From contig NZ_PZYZ01000003.1 of the NCBI RefSeq assembly GCF_003047295.1, forward strand, positions 248,001 to 312,000: a stretch of 64,000 bases of DNA, given 5' to 3'. This document shows, in pieces, positions 63,945-64,000 of this stretch (position 1 is its first letter; every line of letters starts with the position of its first letter). Source of the stretch: Nocardioides sediminis (GTDB lineage: Bacteria; Actinomycetota; Actinomycetes; Propionibacteriales; Nocardioidaceae). A program made the translations under genes and the position numbers. The notes under the pieces were generated by a model that searched no databases, was not told the DNA's origin, and saw only the letters and a program-made list of their open reading frames with translations.

Positions 63945-64000
63945 TTAAGGCCGCGGGTCCTCGTCGGGCACGCCGGCGAGCTCGGCCAGCCACGCCGCGG
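63945..64000 (-). CDS. 3' end of a gene continuing past the right edge
   Basis: Reading leftward from the edge the frame encodes AAWLAELAGVPDEDPRP and stops with TAA at 63945-63947. It has the codon bias of real genes here, but is too short for a family call. Confidence 0.45.
   Translation of the reverse strand, partial: AAWLAELAGVPDEDPRP

Overview
The window is chromosomal DNA from a high-GC actinobacterium, most likely Nocardioides or another member of the Nocardioidaceae. The evidence is the overall base composition with strong G/C third positions, frequent GTG starts, two DUF222/HNH genes of the 13E12 type, a glnA2-glnE pair, SatD, CtlX, and short palindromic repeats that I recall as common in Nocardioides intergenic regions. 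I see no rRNA, tRNA or CRISPR array, and no intact transposon. Gene density is ordinary. Many neighbours overlap by ATGA, GTGA or TGATG, so operon structure can be read directly.

Layout. 1-4.7 kb: a large SARP/BTAD ATPase regulator (cut by the left edge), a SAM methyltransferase and a small protein. 4.8-5.3 kb: a dead IS481-type element that still has both terminal inverted repeats, directly in front of an SOS-type promoter driving a DUF222 gene. 6.8-10.8 kb: housekeeping singletons (DUF4177, deaminase, VOC, class II amidotransferase, aroQ, SRPBCC). 10.8-13.3 kb: ABC exporter. 13.5-27.2 kb: a stress/dormancy-flavoured block with a DevS-like GAF sensor kinase, class I aldolase, FAD oxidase, 5'-3' exonuclease, universal stress protein, AMIN/GerMN lipoprotein-like protein, Zn-alcohol dehydrogenase, second ABC exporter and MgtC/DUF4010 protein. 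27.3-33 kb: second DUF222/HNH gene, methyltransferase, zinc-ribbon protein, exonuclease-like protein, a MerR-PP2C fusion, and a doubly broken gene. 33-35.5 kb: MgtE-like transporter plus beta-CASP nuclease operon. 35.5-40.7 kb: complete 5-oxoprolinase operon (NRAMP-pxpA-pxpB-pxpC-DUF1445) divergent from a GntR regulator, with a perfect palindrome between them. 40.7-44.6 kb: CtlX, USP-CBS operon, DUF6328 protein, HU. 44.6-50.2 kb: threonine-aldolase-like enzyme, PepSY membrane protein, PhoX phosphatase. 50.2-56.7 kb: SatD pair, glnE, glutamine amidotransferase, glnA2. 56.9-59.8 kb: AbgB-like/AbgT pair. 59.9-64 kb: secreted proteins around an OmpR/HK two-component system, then a gene cut by the right edge.

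The most interesting signal is a 14-bp palindrome family, GGGNC-N4-GNCCC. Its best members read GGG(C/A/G)CGAAGG(A/T)CCC. Copies lie in front of two universal stress protein transcripts, the alcohol dehydrogenase and its divergent membrane gene, the AMIN/GerMN operon, the MgtE/beta-CASP operon and the first ABC exporter. The motif resembles DevR/DosR-type boxes, and a DevS-like kinase without an adjacent response regulator lies among these genes. I infer a dispersed dormancy/redox regulon. A second regulatory novelty candidate is the MerR-PP2C fusion with its own perfect operator.
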